This document shows, one piece after another, positions 27,666 through 40,900 of a stretch of 64,000 nt of DNA (position 1 is its first letter; each line of letters begins with the position of its first letter). Position numbers and translations under genes: made by a program. Location: contig NC_043748.1 in NCBI RefSeq assembly GCF_902148845.1, positions 15,404,945 to 15,468,944 on the forward strand. The letters are read 5' to 3'. The notes below the pieces were generated by a model. That model was given only the letters and a program-made list of their open reading frames with translations, was not told the DNA's origin and did no database searches. Source of the DNA: Salarias fasciatus (Eukaryota; Chordata; Actinopteri; Blenniiformes; Blenniidae).

Positions 27666-29140
27666 TACTCTTTTGGTCTAAAATCATCTTGCTCAGGTCA
27701 GTTGTCTTTGCATTGACACCTTCCGATGTAGCACAACACCCTCCGCATTCGCATGGTTGCCAACACAATGTCATCACAAAGGGTTGACAAAAAGTCAAAT
27801 GGGTCTCCACTTGCCAGGGGTTTTGAATGCTCAGCCGATAAATGGCTGAAATGACCTGCCCAGCACTTGTCTGGATAATTGGTTAATGAGACAGGGAGTG
27901 TGGCTGGACTCTGACCAGGAGCTGGGAAATACAGCCTGGAAGGGCCCTGGGGCTTTGCTTGCGTGCTTCCCAGATCCACGGAGCGCTGCAATAGATAGCT
28001 GCCACGCTTTCTGTAATGAGGTGGTCCGTTCCAAGCTGTATTTCTCCACCCACTGCTGCACAATCAATGGGAGGATGTGCTGTGGCAACAAGACCTCAGA
28101 CACAGTTGCATCAGCAGGACCATACAACAGCTTCAGCTCACTGCAAAGAGGCAAACACTCTGACCGAAGGGAATCCTGACACATTATCCAACTAATTTTT
28201 GAGGTCCTAGTGGATTTAGAGTATTGCTAAAGTTGAAGGAAAAAAATCTGGATAGATGTTTGACCTATAGAGGCAACTCCACAGCTGATTGGTTGTACTA
28301 AAGTCAGATTACTGCTCCAGTGGAAGTTATGAATGCTCGGGCAACTGCAAGTCAGCAATATGTAAAAGCTGCACGCTATCAGATGACACCCTGGGCTTAT
28401 TCCCGTCTGCCAGTGGCCACAACACACAGGCGTAGTGATAGCAGTGAGAAATTCTCTCACCCGATTTACCCTAAAGGATACTAGTGCCACCTACAGGTGG
28501 TAAAAAGTATTATTTCCAGAGTGCAAGCAAGGCTGTGCTGCCCAATGAGAGCCATTCAAAGTCCCTTCACTTACTTTTGAGGTCAGTTTGTTTGCTTTGT
28601 CCAACTTTAACAATATAAAATGCTGAATTTTATGCAATGTTTTATAACAATCAGGGGAAAATGTGTAGATTGACAATAACTCAAAATGTTTCTATACATT
28701 ATTTAGTATTTGTCTTCAAACATAAAAGCATTTTCCTTGTTCAGATGTGGACAATACTGAATAAAGACAACCTATTTTTGTACCACAAATACACACGAAT
28801 GTGCCCCATGTAACAATATATAATATATAATACACAACTAATTCACCTTTCAGTTCAGAATGGACTCATTTTAATGTACACCATACAAATATGACAAACT
28901 CTACAAACATTGATGAACAGTGTATTCTCCAGAATGAACAATATTACACAAAAAGAGGGAAAAGAGCCAATTCGAGCCATAGTCTAAGGCATGCATGTTG
29001 AGGATCCACCCTCTTGAATATGGCTGTGTGTTGCCAGCAGCACTTGCAATTCGTCCTCCTCAGCAGTGCACAGGCCTATTCTTAGCATTGGGGACATTAA
29101 AGACTTCTTCAAGCGCACCTTTTAAGCGTCTTCATTTGTG
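27666..29140. other. spacer between parvalbumin B and C
   Basis: No gene found. Overlapping reading frames of about 97-121 codons lie at 27700-28180 on both strands, but neither shows a known domain. A CTCF-like 14-mer lies at 28484-28497 (minus). The sequence becomes AT-rich towards 28.8 kb. Confidence 0.5.
28484..28497 (-). promoter_or_regulatory. near-consensus CTCF core
   Basis: On the minus strand CCTGTAGGTGGCAC fits the CTCF core consensus at 13 of 14 positions. It lies between parvalbumin B and C. Motif match only; binding is not shown. Confidence 0.4.
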
Positions 29141-29238
29141 AAACTTAAAATAGATCGCTTTCTGGCCACAGGACGAATTTTCGCCACCCCCTTCTTGGTG
29201 TCGGTTACATTAAGCCTCAGATTTCGATGGAGAGAAAC

Positions 29239-29331
29239 TATAAAAGGTCACCAGGAGCACCGGGATGATCACTGCAGTCGACTCAAGTCTTGTCTGTATC
29301 ATCTGTACCCTACAAAGCAAAGAAACCGCCG
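29239..29331 (+). promoter_or_regulatory. parvalbumin C TATA box and leader exon
   Basis: TATAAAA lies at 29239-29245. The non-coding first exon would start near 29270 and ends at 29331 (CCGCCG before GTGAGT). The leader intron ends at 29818, six bases before the start codon. CTTAAAATAG at 29143-29152 is one base off a MEF2 site. Confidence 0.65.
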
Positions 29332-29824
29332 GTGAGTCTGACTGGGAAGAAAGAAAAACAAAAAAGAAAGCCGGGATCCATGCAGCCAACGCGAGGGCAT
29401 CATCTCTGAACAGCCCTGACAGAATTTTAAAGCTCACCGTTTTAATCAGGACTTGCTTTTCACTGCAATGCAGCATTTTAAGAGAGAGATGAGTTTTGCT
29501 TCAGCTGCAAGAAGACTTGGATTACTGATCAGACCTCCCAGCATCTTTAGAGTTGCAGCAGGGAGTAGGGAATCGATCTCAGCCTCTCAAATGGGATTTG
29601 ATAATGCAGTTCCAAACCTGTTCACAAAGAAGTGGACTTTGAAACCTAAAGTCTTCCGATCATGCTCTTTTCATATTCTATGAGGAGTGCTTCAGAAGTC
29701 ATTTTTGCTTACTTTAGTTAGATCAGACAGTGTAAACTGTTGTTTTAATGATTAATTCAGTGTCAGTTTCAACCAACGCTTCTGTCTTTTTAATGACTGC
29801 TCTTCTTGATTTCTGTAGATCAAA

Positions 29825-30676
<852 letters not shown>

Positions 30677-31162
30677 AGTGGCAATTGACCAAGAACACCT
30701 GCTCTGATGGAACAACGAAGCCCACGTCGACCTCCCCCTTTTCATCTGAATATAAATAATTTTTATACATTTGCTTAAGAAACAATTCCTCCAATGCAAC
30801 ACACTGTCCAAAAATGATGATTGTGAATGTCGCTCGGTTGTGTTCATGTCTTAAATATTAATTTTGCTTACTGTAAAATCTAATATGCACTTTCCAGAAA
30901 CAAACGGTAAAAAAGAATAAATATTCTTTTGCTACGGTCTAACTGGGTCCTTGCAATATTTATGCATGCCTCAGTTTTATTTCACACTAATTAGCAAACA
31001 TCTGAAGGTTTCACAATTCCAGCTACACATCACATCCATCTGAAGAATTTTATTTTATTGAATTCAACTATATCCAGTTAGATTCATTAGTATTTCAAAT
31101 CCATATTTCTTTTATACTTTTTTAATTAATATTATGATTATGGGAGACTGGAAGCAATTGTT

Positions 31163-31340
31163 TTTTAGGGAGGGAACACCCTGGAGAGGATGCCATGCAG
31201 TTTTAGAGCCACCAATGAGTCACAAACCAATATTTATGGCCTGTGGAGGGAAGCCCGGGAGCAAGGCTGAACATTTAAAGAAAGGCCAACTAGGTCAGAG
31301 TTGAACCTGAGATTCATGGCCACCACTATTCCACCCAGAT
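31163..31340 (-). mobile_element. decayed tRNA-derived SINE fragment
   Basis: Reads as a mutated antisense copy of a common fish interspersed repeat: ACACCCTGGAGAGG..., then TTTTAGAGCCACCAATGAG, then GGAGGGAAGCCCGG, then TTGAACCTGAGATTC. The same family occurs at 41810-41978, 59558-59858 and 60226-60450. Heavy divergence suggests an old insertion. Confidence 0.55.
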
Positions 31341-31545
31341 CAATGCCAATAGAAAATGTTTTGGCATGTCTTGAAAGCACACTCACTTTTATTGATAATA
31401 TGAATGAACAAAGGAAATACAAAACAGCTGGCAAAGGGAGACATTACAGTCATCTACAGTAAATATGATTTATTCCCTCGCCTCGTGTGTTTTTGGCTTG
31501 TACACGTTATTACGTTGACTCTTAGTGGACAGTTCCCATCTGTGG

Positions 31546-31559
31546 CCACTAGATGGCGC
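31546..31559 (+). promoter_or_regulatory. perfect CTCF core consensus
   Basis: CCACTAGATGGCGC agrees with the CTCF core consensus at all 14 positions. It lies 0.9 kb after the end of gene C. This is a sequence match; occupancy and insulator action are inference. Confidence 0.6.
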
Positions 31560-32818
31560 CACGTCCATGAACAGTGGCAAATGGAACACAAGCGCTTCAG
31601 ACTCCAGGTAAATAAATGGTTCCTGCCGTCATGAAAAAGACTTGAGCTGCAGGATGTCACTGCTTTGATGCAGGAGCACACAACGGGATAGTAAGGTGCA
31701 TGTCTTAATGCCAGTTTTCTGATATTTCCAATTAACATTCTAATAAGTATAAACAATTCGCAATGTTGACTTGAAACAGAACTATCTACTAGTTTCACGA
31801 CTCTCCGTAAATATATTAACCCCAGAAAAGGTTTTCCCGAAGCACTTCAGTTATATTGTGATCGTTTTAACACCAGCGGTTTCCCTATAGGTCTGTGTCA
31901 ATGTATGGAGGCGTGTGTAAAAAGCATTAGTAAATGTAAATGAATAAATAAATGATCGCCCAGTAACTGTATATGGTATCAACGTGGCGCTGACATCATG
32001 CTCCGGGTGTGGGGAGAGACGCGCCGCTCCTCTTGATCCGGTGTCCCCTCGCCTCTTCTTCACACAGTCTGGATGAGATGATTGAGTTTCTCTTTACGCT
32101 CTTAATTCAGTCCAGCTTCACTGGAACCGCACAGACAGCAAAACACAGCCTGGACAACACTTTAACTAAGTTTTCGCACCATTTCAATTGTCACTTCACA
32201 GAACAAGGCTTTAGAAAGATGCTGTAAAGGAGATAATTAAAAGGGGAATTAACATTGGAGGCTCCAAGAAGTGAGTTCATGATGAAAGCACATATAAATG
32301 CACCAGTGGATGCGCTTTTATTTTATTTTTTCTTTTCACAGAAACATTTCCAAATGAGGACAGCACGGAAAGTGAGTCAACCTGCGTTTAAATAAAACTG
32401 TGTCATCCTCGGAAGGTTTTTAATTGCTGGATTTATCCATGGTTACATTGGCAAGGCAGGCGGTGTTGCTGGAGACTCAGCGCCAGACGGATATGACGCA
32501 TATTTTATTTCACAAAATATACCACTCACAACACAATTTCATTTAAGTGCCACATTTGCCACCTCAAATTGCAAGATAAGAGGCACATGCTATTGAAATG
32601 CTTTCTGCAGCGCAGGTTGCTTATTTACTGCGGTGGAAACCACAGGGTGCCACTACACCGACATCACATGCGGCTCCAGCGCGGCAGGTCGCAGACTCCC
32701 GTCATAACGCAAGAACTGGGAAAACAGGACGATCTACACACAAACAGCTCCAACTAAATGATTTTCACGAATGTGTGTATAGATCAGTGTCTGTCTCCAG
32801 GTGGTGTGGCCAGTGGGC

Positions 32819-32890
32819 GGTTCCATGGTGTAATGGTTAGCACTCTGGACTCTGAATCCAGCGATCCGAGTTCAAATCTCGGTGGGACCT
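32819..32890 (+). tRNA. tRNA-Gln (anticodon CTG)
   Basis: The 72 bases fold as a cloverleaf: acceptor GGTTCCA pairs with TGGGACC through one T-G wobble. The D-arm has the usual TGGTGTAATGGTTAG, the anticodon loop CTCTGAA gives anticodon CTG, and the T-arm is CCGAG/TTCAAAT/CTCGG. It matches the vertebrate tRNA-Gln-CTG sequence I know except for the wobble base in the 3' acceptor strand. The Pol III terminator TTTT is at 32897-32900. No intron; CCA not encoded, as expected for a nuclear tRNA. It stands alone with no other tRNA in the window. It looks functional. Confidence 0.95.
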
Positions 32891-33980
32891 GCAGAGTTTT
32901 GCGACAATCGCGTAAATCCAGCGGCCTCCTCCACGTGATTATCTGAAATAATTCAATTCAGAAAGCTTCCCCTTGTAATATGGTGCATATACGCGAAACA
33001 TCAGTCTATTCGCGGAAGTAACCTTCTTTCTCTGTGTCCTGCTGCAGTGAGCTCTCTCCCAGGAATGTGCTCAATGACCCCTGACTTTCTGTTTGTGTGT
33101 CAGACCCACTGGGGCCCCCAAACGCCCTCGGAAAAGACAAGCTGGAGCATGCAACCAGAGGGACTTCATTAAAAAAAAAAAAAATGTTTAGGTGATCAGA
33201 GTGCCATGAACGTGACACCAGGATGACCTCGGACTGCTGGGCTTGTTTTCTGTGAACACCTGGAACACTGCACATTATGCACCATCATCGCCATGATGGC
33301 GGGACGGGACACCGGCAGCGGAGGGTGACCTCGGGCCTCTTAATCAGCACAGTTGACAAAGCAATTTAGTGAGACTTCCCCCCCTCCTCCTGTCAGTAGG
33401 AGACAGTGAGAAGGTTATAAAGCACCGGCGTCCCTGACATTCAGCGATGATGGTCACATTAGATTTGACTGAAGCCCACCTGATGTTATTTTGTTTTGTG
33501 AGGAACACGGTGTGGGCATGAAGAGTCACAATCCAACGCTGACCTTTGGGATCAACCTACCCAGCAACCCTAAGTTTTCATGAGTGACACAAGACACACA
33601 AACCTTTAGGTTCAAAACTGAAGCTCTTCCAGATTCTTCAACTGGCATATTTCTCCCAAAATTTCACCTCAAATGAAACAACAGGAACATATTTCCAGGG
33701 AGATCTGCTCGGATGTGCATGTAAAAGGATATGTGCACGGCAGGGCATAGATGGGGTGGGGGGGCAGAATCAGCAAGAGAGGGAGGAAAGGATAGAGAGA
33801 CTGCACTTACAGTACAGCCTCCCTGCATTTACTGTACTGTATAATTGTAGAGGTGAGAGGAGGGGTGCTGGGATGACAGGAGGGTGTGGAGGATGGGGAG
33901 AAGAATGCGCTTTTTGACTTAATTTGCTATTTGCAAGGGCGTTCCAGATGCCCACGGTCCGGTCTCTCCGTCCCTGGGCG

Positions 33981-34185
33981 TTATAAATAGTAAAGGTTAA
34001 TTAGTTAGCTGAGAAATTGGATCAGGGGCGGGCAGTTAGAATTTGATCCATAGACAGGTAACTCAAGCAATCCCTTTTGTCACAGCAATCAGACCTATAT
34101 AAATCCGCCTTGACGGACAGCAGTCACCACATAGCCTTACCTCTCCGCTGGATCACCGACCTGGGCGCATCCCCCCCTCTTCACG
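33981..34185 (+). promoter_or_regulatory. parvalbumin D promoter and leader exon
   Basis: TATATAAA at 34096-34103 is the likely TATA box. TTATAAATAG at 33981-33990 fits the loose MEF2 consensus but could equally be an AT-rich TATA-like element. The leader exon would start near 34130 and ends at 34185 (TTCACG before GTGAGT). The leader intron ends at 34620, seven bases before the start codon. Confidence 0.6.
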
Positions 34186-34627
34186 GTGAGTTGCTGTGTG
34201 GACTCCGGGCTGTCGTTTTGTTTTAACGAGGAGACGCTTTTTTTCTCTTCTCTTTTTCTTTTCCCCTTGAGTTACTTTTTTTTTCTTCCTGATCATTTGG
34301 ATGTTACACACCGAGAGTGAGCGGCTCAGGGACAGTTTAGGTTTCAGAGCGTGCGTGCGCAAAAAGGGGAAATTCAGAGATGCTATTAGAGAGAAAATAC
34401 AGAAAAAAAAGTTATTTCTGCGGGAAGGTATAGAAAAGTGGTGCATTCATCACCCTTATAATGTTTTTTTGACATCTATGTATCTCTTGTCACATTTATG
34501 TGACACTTCCATCACTTGGACCCTTTTTTTCCCCTTCTCCACATCATTATCACTGTTAGAAGGTTTGTACTGCACCTGTCTAAAAGTGTTAATAATTCAC
34601 CATGGCTGTTCCTCCTACAGGAATAAA

Positions 34628-36305
34628 ATGTCGCTCTCATCTGTCCTTTCTGCTGAAGCCATCGACGGTGCTATCAAGGGCTGCCAAGGTATCGTTTTCC
34701 ACCAATATCGTTATCGCTCTTTTTATTTTGTATATACAGTTTGTGCTTATAGGCACAAAGGCACAGCAATCGTCAGGGGTGTCGGTGCTTTAAAAATAAT
34801 GATAGGAAAATACACAAATGTGCATATGGAGGAGTTTTAATGGTTCATGGACACTTTCCACAAAACTGAAAGAATAAAGATTTCATCTCATCAGTTTTCA
34901 CTTCAGGTAAATGAGAAGCAACAAACAAACAGATGAAATGAATAAATATAATATTAGTACCTAAACCCCTTTATTAACATTTTCACTCCTGGAGATGGCT
35001 TTGTGTGACCTGCAATCAACTTAATCATAGCTTGTTAGTTGTTGTTATTTTATCTCTATAATTTGAAGCGACACAAATGGACTGAGGATTTGCACATAGC
35101 CTCTGATCGCTGCATTGCTTTAATGCTTGTTTAGTCAGAAAACTCCAGACATGACTCATGCAAAACAAATAACTGGGGGGCATGCTTGTTCCTCATTAAA
35201 ATCCCACTCTGCTGTCTTGCAGCTGCAGACTCCTTCTGCCCAAAGCAGTTCTTCCAGCTGTGTGGCCTCACCAAGAAGAGCCCCCAGGATGTGAAGAAGG
35301 TTTTCGAAATCCTGGACAATGATGGAAATGGTTATATCGAGAGGGATGAACTCAAGTGAGTGAGCAGAAAATCTCAAAAACATCACTTTTGTGTGTATGT
35401 GTGTGAGTTTTTGGTGGTGCTTTCAACTCAGGTCCAGTCCAGCATTACACTGGGCGCTAAGCTTGACTTACCTCCATTGGAGTTATTATATAAAAGACAT
35501 TAGAAAGAATACCCCCATGCAGCAGTCAACTCTGACCTGACTCAGTTTTTCAAGATAAATGACAAAATGATCTGAAGATTAGCTAACCCAGAAGCTGTGA
35601 ATAATAAGCTTCACATATTCCAAAGCCCTGATACTTCTGTTTCTGCAGAGCTGCGACTGAATTTGGAAAAACAAATGCCAGTTTTTGCAAACATTTAAAT
35701 ATATTTTCAGATTTTTCAACCATCTTTAATTAAATAATTTTTCACCTGGAAACATTCCTGAGGAGTCACTTATTTGCTAATGGTTACCATGAACTGCACT
35801 GGAAGTGTGTGTTTGTGTGTTTCATCCCAGGGGTTTCCTCCAGAGGTTTTGTCCTGGGGCTCGCGCTCTGACAGACAAGGAGATCACAGCCTTCCTGAAT
35901 GCTGCTGACGATGATAGCGACGGCCGGATTGGAGTAGATGGTAAGAACATTTGGACCCATGCAACTTTACCTTTTGCTTTTCCATAGTTTCACATCTTGA
36001 AGTTTCAAGAAGGCAAAGATATGGGTCACACTCGGAATGGCCACATGCTTATGTTCTTTAACCCTACTTTTCAGCGTAGTTTCATTAATTAACTCATTGA
36101 TTAAAGCTGGAATCTTAAAACACTACTGAAAATAATAATAACAAACTTTCTTTTACTTCTTTAGGCTTCTTAGCATCTTTTTTGGTCAATTTTGAGAACA
36201 TCACGATCTCACTGACGGGGGATTTTTGCATCCAGGTGTCACTTCTTAAAATCATGACATTATATTTGTTTCTTCACAGAATTTCAAGCCCTGGTTCTGT
36301 CCTGA
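34628..36305 (+). CDS. beta-parvalbumin D, oncomodulin / pvalb8-9 type
   Basis: Coding exons are 34628-34688, 35223-35355, 35831-35940 and 36280-36305, giving 109 codons plus stop. The protein starts [20 protein letters not shown] and ends EFQALVLS. It keeps the SxxLSAxxIxxAIxxCQ start and [20 protein letters not shown] segment that I associate with the fish parvalbumins related to oncomodulin and avian thymic/hair-cell parvalbumin (teleost pvalb8/pvalb9). Both calcium loops are complete: [12 protein letters not shown] (52-63) and [12 protein letters not shown] (91-102). It has four cysteines (19, 26, 34, 72). AATAAA is at 36525-36530. It probably serves sensory hair cells or neurons rather than muscle; this is inferred from the family. 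Confidence 0.94.
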
Positions 36306-37958
36306 ACAGCTAGACTCCATCTGTCCACCCCCATGCCACCACTACAGGACCGCTTCAAGGGCTCTTAGCTTAGCCAGTTATTTTCCTCCTGGTTTAGTAT
36401 AAACCGTTAGATTCTTTTTATTTTGGAAGACTCACCGTGGTCCACAGACATCTACATCGTTGTCACATTTTTAGTTTTGTCCTTTTTCATATACTGCAGA
36501 CAGATCTTAAAGCTGTATTGCCCAAATAAATGTACACTTTACCAAATTACTGAAAAAATAAATGAACTGAATCCAACTTTGCTGTCTCTTTTTCATTATT
36601 TCCGCTCAAACATGCATCTTTGAATTTTGAATGTAGTTTTTTTTCTGGTGCACTCCACCCAATTGTGCTGGAAGATGAAATAGTACGTACGCAACACAAT
36701 TAAATACGTGTCTAACCCACAATATTACAATTAACGTTACTATAAAGGGACACTGAAGTGTTTGATATGATGAGGATCTATATAAGCCTTTGGAAGAGGG
36801 AAACCTTAAGTCTTTCCATTCACTCATCCACCATTATATATTCATCCATCCGTACAGCGGTCTCCACTGACCCACACTGACACTGGGAAAAAAGCAGAGT
36901 ACTGATAGGCTGTGAGTTCATCACACTTCTAAAACAAAGAAGACAGACAGTCACAAAAAAAAAAAAAAACATTTTCTATTTAAATGTTTGTGATGTCCTC
37001 ACCCCTATCCAGCACGTGATGAATGATACTGAATGTCAGACGGTGTCAGGTCCACAATAACTGAGACAAAAAGAGGGTTTCCGGACCAGTGTACATTCAG
37101 TTCCATTGTGCTTGTGTATGCACATGCACACAAATGCATGAGAGAGATAGAGAGAGAGTGGAGCCAGCGCAGGGGGAAAGCAGAAGCGGTGACCTTGATG
37201 ACCACCTGAGAGTCACCGTGGCTGGATCAAGTGACACCTGACCTCAGCTTTGTAAATAAACCCAGCTGAACCCGGGTGCTGCTCAGGTCCAGGGAAACGA
37301 AACGCACATGAAGTCCAATGCATTTGCAAAAAAAAAAAAAAAAAAAAAATCAAATCAAATATGAGATCAGACACAGATAGCCTGCCAAGCAGCCACACAT
37401 TTTTAGTTCCCTTGATTGAACCCGAGGAGCTTCCTCATGTTTTACTAAACGCAACGAAATCATTTCCAGACTGAGGTTTGATCATCTCACAACACTGAGA
37501 ACTTCCCCAGCGAATGTAAATAACATGCAGATTTTTCATCCTCTGCACTTAAAGAGATTTGTGGGATTAAATTAACAACTACCTCACTGTTGCCCCACCC
37601 ACACGCAGAGCCAAGACACAAAGTGATCATTTTCTACTTCTTTTTTTTTTTCTTTTTACAGAGCTTCCACTTCAGTGTCATTTCAGTTATCTGTATATTA
37701 CAGGGGGAACCTGGCTATTACAGCACACACCTGCTCCTCACAAACTACAGCATAGAGCACAACCTGGTATTAGGATGAAATCATGGTCACAGATGCAGGA
37801 TGTGCAGTCATTCCTTTTGACGCTTGACTCAAACGGATGACGATGAATGTTTTTGGGAGTCTTCCCTTGTCAAGCTTTCCCATACAGAACTGTGTAATGT
37901 CTTTTATGTAGTCATGACAAGTGACTCAAGTGGAAATTTTGAAGATCATAAAGCACAC

Positions 37959-37985
37959 ACAACAACAACAACAACAACAAAAAAC
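37959..37985. repeat. (CAA)n microsatellite
   Basis: About seven CAA copies followed by an A run in the gene-free interval. Confidence 0.85.
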
Positions 37986-40900
37986 ACTATAACAACAATG
38001 AAAATAGTTGATTAACGTAAGCAAGCAAGGTTTTTGAGGTTAATGAGCAATATGGAGAGGAAATGCTGGGATTTTTTTCAGCGGAGAATTAAAGATAATA
38101 ATTCATATCCAGTTTTAATTGTCTCCAAATGCAAAAAATAAATGTTATTGATTTACTGTAAATGCACAGGCAAAGGAGAATGTGTGCAGTTTATAATATC
38201 TAATGACAAACATTTGCATTTGCAGGTGTGGGCCATGCATATTTGTGTAAGCTAATGAGTTACACTTGGCAGAGAAAACTGTATCAGTGCACAAACGCTG
38301 GGCATTCACGGATAAACACGGCACTAATTAGATCATCACATCTCCATATCTGTGGTTATCGGCCTCTGATCTCGGCCTCTGCAGAGGCGGGGGCTCGCTG
38401 CGCGGCCCAAAGCGGGACAAGGTTGGGGAAGCCAGTCGGTAACACAAGCCAGCACACTCACAATGAAGCTGTGACCCCTATGGGTCAGGAGCCTGGAGTG
38501 GTAAACAGGAAGGAAACGTGAGCCAACAGGTCGACGCTGACTGCTGGATGTGCTGGTGTGGGACAGCAGTACGAGATAATGTGACATGTAGATTACCTGG
38601 ACTCAAGGGCGGCAGCAGCAGGAAAAGAGAACGACACAGACCATGGCTCTTTTTCTCTCCAGTGGATGATGTGAAAAAGATATCCAGTCATTTTGGGCTG
38701 GAAAGTGATTGAACAAGAGATCTCCTTGTCCTTTTCCAAGAATGACCTTAAAAGAAAGCTGTATTATTTGTCAAAAGCTATAACAATTATTTAAATGGAA
38801 CACTTACACACAGTTTTAGAAGGATTCCATGGTATTTTTCCCCCCCAAAAATCTGTAAAATATTTAAATCAAGAGATGACGTTATGCTTTTTATAGTACA
38901 GAATTTGAGGACACATGAGGAGTGAACATCAATGCATTTTTAGAGATGTTCTTCATTCAGATATTTGTCAAATTAATGATAAAAAGGTAAAAAAAAAAAA
39001 TACAAATTAACAATTCCAGAGGTAGTCTTGAAATCAAGGTTTTCAAGACGAATGGACAGTCTTAGAGATAATTTCCTTAAATTATTTGTCAAAGGGTAAC
39101 ATTTTGTGGTTACATGACACAAGGTAATATGCGAGATGTCAGGATTAGGCCTTTGGGATGGACACAGCGGCCTCGCCTGCTTGTCTGTATGGCGCCTCAA
39201 TAATTGATGCCCTCGCTTCATTGTCACCAAAAACTCATATCAAGAAAGGAGTGTCAGGCTCACCTTACTGATTAAGTCTATTTGAAACTTTAATGTGCGC
39301 CCCATCTTCAGCCCACAATGAACTTGAAGGGGGGTGGTCGACCACCCTGCCGCCGTCTCTCTGAGCTGAGACTCGCTGCCGTCATATTTTGAGCCATTCC
39401 CGTTCTTCTGCGGGTTGAAGGCCTCTGAGATGTTGCCACCCGATAGTCTGAACAGGGAGGAACATCGTGAAAGATTTAACTGCCGTGTTAGGATGACTGA
39501 ATGGGCTTTGTGAGCTCTGTGGAGGAACTCTATCCATAATGCAGGGGATGACAGCGCTGCCTCTGTTCCCCAACAAGCATTAGTTCTGAGCCCATGCTTA
39601 TGATGTCTGCGAGCAGCTTCCTTCATTAATGAATGATGGGCCGCACACGTATCAATGGCCTTCCCCGATACGCACGGGGCATTCATGGAAGGTGATTTCT
39701 TGAAATGTGTTTCCACCTCGGCTTGAGCTCATTGTTGAGCTAATTGCCAATCGGCAGGTTTTTAAATATCGTCCGGCCCACGTCAATTAACTGAACTAAT
39801 GCAAGTTTGCAATTTGAACTAAAGGCCACACCCAGCTTAAACCTCCCTGAGCAGCTGTTGCATGCGATGACGCAGCCTCAGACTGAGTAAATGGCTGTCA
39901 TGAGGAGGCAGACGGGTACTTTGCAGACTTTTCCAAATGAGAAGGCACAATCAGATAAGATGGCGAGTGTCATCGAGGACAAACTTACGATGGCCGGCTG
40001 AATAATGGAGGCAAACCGTCTGGTCAGAGAGCCTAACTGTTTGTGTCTGGCACGAGTTTTGATGGGCAACAAATATGTGTCAACCAAGAAAAATGGCAAG
40101 AAAATTGCATCTCGGGGTGAGACATTTGGAAAAAAAATGTGTTGACATTTCATCCGGTGCAAAAACAGATATGTCACTCGTCTATTTGTAGTTTTTCAGC
40201 TTTAAACTATTTTGAAATTTAGAGATCATGCACTTGTGAAAGCAAATTCTTATAAAGCAACATCCTCCATTCTCTAAATGCATAACAATACATTCAGTTT
40301 CTTCATTTATTAAAGCTAAAACTTGGTGAATGAGTGCTTGAGGAGATTTGTTGTCTTACAGTAAGCAACCCAAAGCGAAGTGTTTGTTGCCGTCTCTCAG
40401 TTTACGCACTGTTTATCTATGTCAGCAATCCAGTAAGACCGTACCTGCGTAAGCCAGCACCTCCAGCGCATGTTACCACTCCCTTCACTTTAATCCCATG
40501 CTGCCTACAACCTGACAGACTCTTGTTTTACATGACTTAAAGAACTACGGTGAACTGTCGGGTTTCAGCTCCAGCTGCAGTCTCAGTTTCTTGCTCGGGT
40601 CTTTCTGGCCACTGGATCTGAGCTGGCCTTCACCCGACTCCACCTGCCCAAACTTCAGCAAACGGTGAATTATTCAGGGTTAACAAGCTGTTGCAACATT
40701 AAACTCAGTTGTCTATATTTTTCATTAACCCTCTGCGGCTATGGAGGCCGAGGAGGAAAGGAAGTGTCTCAAGTGTGAGGCAGCACTAACCCGATTCCTC
40801 TGGCAGAGAGTTGACAGAGGAGAAGGTGACCGCAAGAGTGCATGTCAAAGGGGAGCCCGGTTTCAGTCAAAGTCACGGCCTCCTCCGCTGCTTCCTGGTC

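Larger units (their letters stand above)
30922..33960. other. spacer between parvalbumin C and D
   Basis: Contains a decayed SINE fragment (31163-31340, minus), a perfect CTCF core (31546-31559) and a tRNA-Gln gene (32819-32890). The rest shows no gene. It is the longest spacer inside the array and separates the muscle-type from the oncomodulin-type copy. Confidence 0.7.

Noticed and set aside
27698-28184. Overlapping 97-121 codon frames on both strands between parvalbumin B and C
   Set aside because: No known domain, no start context, and no splice partners; three frames open at once suggests chance in GC-richer sequence.
34301-34840. 179-codon plus-strand frame covering parvalbumin D exon 1
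   Set aside because: It reads through the leader intron and past the exon's donor site; the real coding exon is 34628-34688.
39240-39716. 158-codon minus-strand frame
   Set aside because: No recognisable motif, mixed composition, and no promoter or poly(A) signal. Kept only as a possible conserved non-coding region.
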